This document shows, piece after piece, positions 59,415 through 64,000 of a DNA stretch of 64,000 nt. Position 1 is the stretch's first letter, and the number at the start of each line of letters is the position of its first letter. Below the pieces are notes generated by a model, which worked only from the letters and a program-made list of their open reading frames with translations, ran no database searches and was not told the origin of the DNA. A program made the translations under genes and the position numbers. Origin of the DNA: Methylobacterium variabile (GTDB taxonomy: Bacteria; Pseudomonadota; Alphaproteobacteria; Rhizobiales; Beijerinckiaceae); the NCBI RefSeq assembly GCF_001043975.1, contig NZ_LABY01000053.1, positions 1-64,000 of the forward strand. The letters are read 5' to 3'.

Positions 59415-60302
59415 TCAGGTTCCGCGGGCCTCGAGCCAGTCGAGGATCAGGCGGGCGACGCCCTCGGAGCCGAGGTCGAGCTGCAGGAAATGGGCGATTC
59501 CCGGCACGGTGCGGTGCTCGGCGCCGTGGTAGAGCGCGGTGCGCCACGTCGTCGCCGGCCAGATCATGCGGTCGTCGGCGCCCCCGAGCACCAGGGTCGG
59601 CACCCCGGCGAAGGCCGCCGAGAGCGGCAGGACCGGCCAATGCGCCTCGGCGAGCGCGACCGGGCTCTCGGCCGACATCCGGCCGGCGTAGTTCTGGGCC
59701 CGCTCGAGCGGCAGCCCCTCGGAGAAGAGCCAGTGCCGGGCGAGCGCCACCGCCGGCTCCCGGCCGGGCAGGAGCGAGCCGGCCAGCGCCTCGACCCAGA
59801 ACCCCGCATCGGTCATCGCGATGCGCGGCCCGACGAAGCCGAGCCCCTCCGGCGGCAGGGAGGCCAGCAGCACGAGGCCCCGCAGCGGCACCTGGCCGAG
59901 GAGGCGCTGGCCCAGGAGCCCGCCGAGGGAGTGCGCGACCAGCACCGGCGGCTCGTTCCACTGCGACAGCGCCAGGCGCAGGTCGGCGAGGTAGTCGGTC
60001 AGCGACGCGGTCCGCAGCTCCCGCCCGCCGGCGCTGCGGCCATGGCCGCGCAGGCTCACGGCGGCGGCCCGGCGGCCGCGCCGGGCGAGGTGGGGCAGGA
60101 AGATCTCCTCGAACATCCAGGCGCCCCCGAAGGCCCCGTGCACGAACAGGAGGGGGGCGCCCTGGGGCGTGCCGGCCGGCTCGGCCTCGATCCACTCGAG
60201 GGGCGGGCCGTCGCGGCGCTCGAGCATGCGGCGCGACACCTGAGCCCGCGGCTCGGTGACGACGGTGAAGCGGCGCCGGTCCCGCGCGTGAGCCTCGTGC
60301 AT
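59415..60302 (-). CDS. Alpha/beta hydrolase
   Basis: A 295-residue alpha/beta hydrolase. LLFVHGAFGGAWMFEE is the oxyanion loop, nucleophile Ser is in VLVAHSLGGLLGQRLLG, Asp in LGGADDRMIW and His in GIAHFLQLD. The substrate is not evident. I take ATG 60302; ATG 60317 is 5 residues longer. GAGAGGC precedes 60302. Confidence 0.85.
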   Translation of the reverse strand: MHEAHARDRRRFTVVTEPRAQVSRRMLERRDGPPLEWIEAEPAGTPQGAPLLFVHGAFGGAWMFEEIFLPHLARRGRRAAAVSLRGHGRSAGGRELRTASLTDYLADLRLALSQWNEPPVLVAHSLGGLLGQRLLGQVPLRGLVLLASLPPEGLGFVGPRIAMTDAGFWVEALAGSLLPGREPAVALARHWLFSEGLPLERAQNYAGRMSAESPVALAEAHWPVLPLSAAFAGVPTLVLGGADDRMIWPATTWRTALYHGAEHRTVPGIAHFLQLDLGSEGVARLILDWLEARGT

Positions 60303-60491
60303 CCTCGTGCCTCTCATCGGGCCGCTGCGGCGGCCCGCCTCTCCGGCTCCGCCGGCGGCGAGCCATTTCCCGCCGGGAATCTATCGGCCGAGCCCCGTCC
60401 GCCCAGTCTGCCCGCGGAAAGCTTGACGCAGGTGTAACGGGCCGGTCCCTTTCTGCGCGCCGGCCACGCCGGCAAGAGGAGGAGAGTTCCC

Positions 60492-61106
60492 GTGAGCGAC
60501 CATCCGACCAACGGCCCGCGCCTGAGCCTCGACGGCTACACGGCGGTCCCGCCGACCCACGTCGCCACCGTCGTCACCTACCTTGAGATGCGGGAGCCCC
60601 CTCCCCTACGAACCGGGGACCGCCTGCCGCTCGCGCCCATCGGCGCGGAGATCGCCCGCTACCGGTCGCTCTACGGGGCTGTCGGGGCGCCCTGGCTGTG
60701 GTTCGGCCGCGCCCGCATGGGAGACAACGCGCTCGCGGGAATCCTGGGTGATCCGGACGTCGAAGCCCTGGCCCTCACCGAGGATGGACGCGACATCGGC
60801 CTCCTCGAGCTCGATTGGCGCCGGCCCGGCGAGGCGGAGCTCGCCTATTTCGGGCTCGTCCCGGAGGCGGTCGGCCGCGGCCTCGGGCGGCGGCTGGTGG
60901 ATGAGGCCCTGCGCCGCGCCTTCGCCCGCCCGATCGGGCGGTTCTGGGTGCATACCTGCACCCTCGACCATCCGGGCGCGGTGGCGTTCTACCGGCGCTC
61001 GGGCTTTCGCGCCTACGCCCGGGCGATCGAGGTGACGCCGGACCCGCGGCTCACCGGGGACCTGCCGCGCGACGCGGCCGGGCAGATCCCGCTCTTGGCA
61101 GATTGA
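60492..61106 (+). CDS. GNAT family N-acetyltransferase
   Basis: A 204-residue GNAT protein. The acetyl-CoA motif is LVPEAVGRGLGRRLVDEAL; the C-terminal TCTLDHPGAVAFYRRSGFRAYAR completes the fold. The acceptor is unknown. The start is GTG 60492 with GAGGAGGAGAG ahead, a very strong ribosome site. Confidence 0.87.
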   Translation: MSDHPTNGPRLSLDGYTAVPPTHVATVVTYLEMREPPPLRTGDRLPLAPIGAEIARYRSLYGAVGAPWLWFGRARMGDNALAGILGDPDVEALALTEDGRDIGLLELDWRRPGEAELAYFGLVPEAVGRGLGRRLVDEALRRAFARPIGRFWVHTCTLDHPGAVAFYRRSGFRAYARAIEVTPDPRLTGDLPRDAAGQIPLLAD

Positions 61107-61210
61107 GACGTCGGCGGCTCCGAACGCACCCGCTCGAAGGGGTGCCGGTTCTCATGCGCCGGGCGCCCCGGCATCGCTCCGTCGATGGCGAGGCGCGGGA
61201 GGACGAGGCG

Positions 61211-61618
61211 TCAGGCCCGGGCGCGGCCGAGCCCGATCGCGTCCATGCTGGCCTGGTCGCGGGCATTCTCGGCGGCGCGCTCGCTGGTACGCTCGCGGTC
61301 GTCGAGGATCTCGACCTTCTTCAGCTCCTCGAACGCCTCGGCGAGCGCCGCCTTGGCCTCGGCGAGCTGGACATCGAGGTCCTGGGCGGAGCGGCGGATG
61401 TTGTCGCGGCGCTGGGCGGCGGCGCGGGCATAGGTCGGATAGGCGAAGTGGGCCGGATCGGAGATCCCGGCCCGCTGCTCCTCCTGGCCGATCTCACGGT
61501 CGAGATCGGCGGCCATACGGGCGAAATCGGCGATCATCGCCTCGATTTGCGCGACTTTGCGGCGCTTCTCGTCGGCCTGAAAGCGGCGCAGCCGGATGAG
61601 CGTGTCCCGCGACTTCAT
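61211..61618 (-). CDS. fliJ: Flagellar export chaperone FliJ
   Basis: A 135-residue coiled-coil protein of the flagellar export apparatus that works with FliI. The N-terminus KSRDTLIRLRRFQADEKRRKVAQIEAMI and the length agree with alphaproteobacterial FliJ. It lies 89 bp downstream of fliI on the same strand. Start ATG 61618 fits; an earlier ATG at 61666 gives a 16-residue leader. Confidence 0.85.
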   Translation of the reverse strand: MKSRDTLIRLRRFQADEKRRKVAQIEAMIADFARMAADLDREIGQEEQRAGISDPAHFAYPTYARAAAQRRDNIRRSAQDLDVQLAEAKAALAEAFEELKKVEILDDRERTSERAAENARDQASMDAIGLGRARA

Positions 61619-61707
61619 CTGAATCTCACTCCCGCCAGCGGCATGCGGCCGAGACCCGCCCGCCACGCGCCGCTACGCGGCCGCGGGGCGGGCCGCACGA
61701 CCGGCCC

Positions 61708-63138
61708 TCACGGCTCGCCGACGATCGCGGCGAGGCGTTCGTAACCCTCGCGGATGGAGGTTGCTTCTTCCTTACCCTGCCCCAGAAAAGCCTCCAGATC
61801 GGGCATCAGCCCGATCGCCTCGTCGACCTCCGGCGAGCTTCCGGGACGGTAGGCGCCGAGCCGGATCAGCTCCTCCATGTCGGCGTAGGTCGAGAGCACC
61901 CGGCGGGCGCGGCGCACCACGGGCAAGTACGCTGGATCGCAGGAGCGCGGCATGGTGCGCGAGACCGATCGCAGCACGTTGATCGCCGGGTAGCGCCCGC
62001 GCTCGGCGATGGCCCGCTCCATCACGATGTGCCCGTCGAGGATGCCCCGCACGGCGTCCGCCACCGGCTCGTTGTGGTCGTCGCCTTCGACCAGCACGGT
62101 GAACAGGCCGGTGATCGCCCCCTCCCCCGTCCCGGGCCCGGCCCGCTCAAGCAGGCGCGGCAATTCGGAGAAGACGGTCGGCGTATAGCCCTTGGCGGTC
62201 GGCGGCTCGCCGGCGGCGAGCCCGATGTCGCGCTGGGCCATGGCGAAGCGGGTGATCGAATCGACCATGCATAGCACCTGCGCGCCGGCATCGCGGAAAT
62301 GCTCGGCGAGCGCGAAGGTGACGTAGGCGGCGTTGCGGCGCATCAGCGCCGGCTCGTCGGAGGTGGCGACCACCACCACCGAGCGCGCGAGGCCCTCGGG
62401 CCCGAGATCGTCCTGGAGGAATTCCTGCACCTCGCGGCCGCGCTCGCCGACGAGGCCGATCACTGCGACGTCGGCGGCGGTGTAGCGGGCCAGCATCGAG
62501 AGCAGCACCGACTTGCCGACGCCGGAGCCGGCGAAGATGCCCATGCGCTGGCCGGCGCAGAGCGTCAGGAAGGTGTTGATGCAGCGCACCCCGAGATCGA
62601 GGGGCGGGCCGACCCGGCGCCGCGCATGGGCTGGCGGCGGATCGGCCTGGAGGCCGTAAGGAACGGGTCCGGGCGGCAGCGGTCCCTTGCCGTCGATGGG
62701 CCGGCCGAGCGCGTCGATCACCCGGCCGAGCCAGGCACGGCTCGGCCGGATCGCCCCGGCGCCCTCCGCCCGCACCCGGGCCGGGCAGCCCCGGCGCACG
62801 CCTTGGAGCGAGCCGAACGGCATCGCGAGCGCGTGGGGGCCGGAGAAGCCGATGATCTCGCACGGCACGGCGGCGCCCGCGACCTCGTTCACCACGACGT
62901 CGAGCCGGCCGCCGAGGCGCATCGCCGCCACCGGACCGGCGACCTCGATCAGCAGGCCGCGGACCGCCACCACGCGGCCGAACACCTCGACCTCCTCGAC
63001 GCCCGCCAGCAGGGCGCGGGCGGAGTCGAGGCGTCCGGCAACCAAGCGGCCGCCCGCGGCGTCGGAGCCCGTCACGGCATCATCCTGTTGATACGAGGCG
63101 CTTTCCCGAACCGTGCCGCTGCCATTGCCGCGTTCCAT
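61708..63138 (-). CDS. fliI: Flagellar export ATPase FliI
   Basis: A 476-residue F1-beta-like ATPase of the flagellar type III secretion system. Walker A is AGSGVGKS, Walker B region [18 protein letters not shown], with [22 protein letters not shown] and the [12 protein letters not shown] segment. ATG 63138 starts a Gly/Ser-rich leader of about 30 residues; a GTG about 65 bp further in (VTGSDAAGG) would give a shorter protein. Immediately upstream is a three-codon frame (see findings). Confidence 0.93.
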   Translation of the reverse strand: MERGNGSGTVRESASYQQDDAVTGSDAAGGRLVAGRLDSARALLAGVEEVEVFGRVVAVRGLLIEVAGPVAAMRLGGRLDVVVNEVAGAAVPCEIIGFSGPHALAMPFGSLQGVRRGCPARVRAEGAGAIRPSRAWLGRVIDALGRPIDGKGPLPPGPVPYGLQADPPPAHARRRVGPPLDLGVRCINTFLTLCAGQRMGIFAGSGVGKSVLLSMLARYTAADVAVIGLVGERGREVQEFLQDDLGPEGLARSVVVVATSDEPALMRRNAAYVTFALAEHFRDAGAQVLCMVDSITRFAMAQRDIGLAAGEPPTAKGYTPTVFSELPRLLERAGPGTGEGAITGLFTVLVEGDDHNEPVADAVRGILDGHIVMERAIAERGRYPAINVLRSVSRTMPRSCDPAYLPVVRRARRVLSTYADMEELIRLGAYRPGSSPEVDEAIGLMPDLEAFLGQGKEEATSIREGYERLAAIVGEP

Positions 63139-63508
63139 CAACGATCCATTTACCCCTCTCCTTAACACTGGGACACGTGGGATCCGGGATGGGCTCGCGG
63201 ATGTTCTCCGGGGGCGTGTCGCGGACGCAACATGACGGGCGGGTCGAACGGCGCGAGCCAATTCGGCATGCCCGGCGCAGGCGGGATGCAGGTATGCTAT
63301 CGCGATTCGGCCAGAACGGAACGCAAACCCGTAAGCGGCCGGTCCACCTTGCGGTTTGATGACCGCTTGCGGGACAGGAGCAGGGTTTGTTAACCGTTCG
63401 GGCCTAGCGTCGCGGTTCGGAAGATAACGGGCGTCACCCACGGGCCGGTGGGAGACGGGCGGCGGGGGCTTGCCTTAACCCTTGAGGGCCAGGGCTTGGG
63501 GACCTGAG
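63139..63508. promoter_or_regulatory. Divergent fliI/ctrA control region
   Basis: This 370-bp gap must hold the promoters of fliI (leftward) and ctrA (rightward). A GATTC at 63304-63308 is a CcrM (GANTC) site, as in the Caulobacter ctrA P1 promoter. TTAACC at about 63390-63395 and CCTTAACCC at about 63476 are CtrA half-sites without a partner at 7-bp spacing. The layout is in line with cell-cycle control, but no complete box was found. Confidence 0.5.
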
Positions 63509-64000
63509 ATGCGGGTACTTCTGATCGAGGACGACAGCGCGACGGCGCAGAGCATCGAGTTGATGCTCAAGTCCGAGAACTTCAACACCTACACGACCGA
63601 CCTGGGCGAGGAGGGTGTCGATCTCGGCAAGCTGTACGACTACGACATCATCCTGCTCGACCTGAACCTGCCCGACATGTCGGGCTACGAGGTTCTGCGC
63701 TCGCTACGGGTGGCCAAGGTCAAGACCCCGATCCTGATCCTCTCCGGCATGGCCGGGATCGAGGACAAGGTGAAGGGCCTCGGCTTCGGCGCCGATGATT
63801 ACCTCACCAAACCTTTCCACAAAGATGAATTGGTCGCGAGAATCCACGCGATCGTGCGCCGGTCGAAGGGCCACGCGCAGTCGGTGATCACCACCGGCGA
63901 CCTGATCGTGAACCTCGATCAGAAGACCGTCGAGGTGTCGGGCGCCCGGGTCCACCTCACCGGCAAGGAGTACCAGATGCTGGAGCTCCTGAGCCTGCGC
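63509..64000 (+). CDS. ctrA: Cell-cycle response regulator CtrA (3' end beyond window)
   Basis: The first 164 codons are visible. The receiver domain starts [20 protein letters not shown]; phospho-acceptor Asp is in [18 protein letters not shown], the switch ILSGMAG and Lys in [11 protein letters not shown]. Then [18 protein letters not shown] and [15 protein letters not shown] begin the winged-helix DNA-binding domain. This matches CtrA rather than other OmpR-type regulators. The gene runs off the window end. Divergent fliI supports it. Confidence 0.95.
   Translation, partial: MRVLLIEDDSATAQSIELMLKSENFNTYTTDLGEEGVDLGKLYDYDIILLDLNLPDMSGYEVLRSLRVAKVKTPILILSGMAGIEDKVKGLGFGADDYLTKPFHKDELVARIHAIVRRSKGHAQSVITTGDLIVNLDQKTVEVSGARVHLTGKEYQMLELLSLR

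Noticed and set aside
63139-63175. CtrA box upstream of fliI
   Set aside because: TTAA followed by a GTAA at 8-bp spacing does not fit TTAA-N7-TTAA.

Overview
The window is high-GC, densely packed chromosomal DNA from an alphaproteobacterium. The best guess is a Methylobacterium-like member of the Hyphomicrobiales. The lineage call rests on a lipid A very-long-chain-acyl (AcpXL) cluster, ctrA divergent from fliI-fliJ, a CpdR regulator, alphaproteobacterial LexA boxes (GAAC-N7-GAAC), a perfect CtrA box, CtaA/Cox15 and several phasins. The genus is an inference from overall flavour and was not tested by alignment. No rRNA, insertion sequence, intact prophage or CRISPR array was seen.

Layout. 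1-440: two hairpins and three tandem tRNA-Gly(GCC) genes. 537-9990: general metabolism (NUDIX, FAH-family hydrolase, FAD-linked oxidase, lone acyl carrier protein, xanthine/CO-dehydrogenase-type molybdenum subunit with a DUF2218 partner, M29 aminopeptidase, medium-chain reductase). 10138-10328: a long imperfect inverted repeat. 17821 down to 11157 (minus strand): lipid A long-chain acyl operon acpXL-fabZ-fabF1-fabF2-SDR-(SH3 protein)-adh-lpxXL. 18073-21651: PerM/AI-2E-type membrane protein, a charged secreted protein, RidA, a receiver protein and a dienelactone hydrolase.

21830-27262 is the most unusual part. It is a putative SOS-controlled recombination module: a protein with phage single-strand-annealing character, a divergent TnsA-like (probably degenerate) protein, an SbcD-like phosphoesterase, an SbcC/Rad50-like ATPase whose motifs are in circularly permuted order, and a small coiled-coil protein. 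Two perfect GTTC-N7-GTTC LexA boxes (22626-22640 and 27248-27262) sit in front of the two minus-strand transcription units.

27323-35328: small conserved genes, YdcF, RraA-like, GST, and the EF-P module (efp with epmA and epmB). 35587-49379: double cold-shock protein, DUF192, an AAC(3)-I-like acetyltransferase, TrhA, Cox15, anmK/tyrS, YqaA, DsbB, a CPA2 antiporter, DUF1178, an amidase and glutaredoxin. 49451-64000: cpdR with a tandem duplication running off its 3' end, N-formylglutamate amidohydrolase, CitE-like lyase, a CtrA-boxed hypothetical gene, a Tad-type von Willebrand protein, a phasin cluster, a methyltransferase/flippase pair, fliJ-fliI and, running off the end, ctrA.

Coordinates of starts were chosen by hand from initiation codons, Shine-Dalgarno-like sequence and gene overlaps. 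Functions come from recognising motifs by eye, with no database search.
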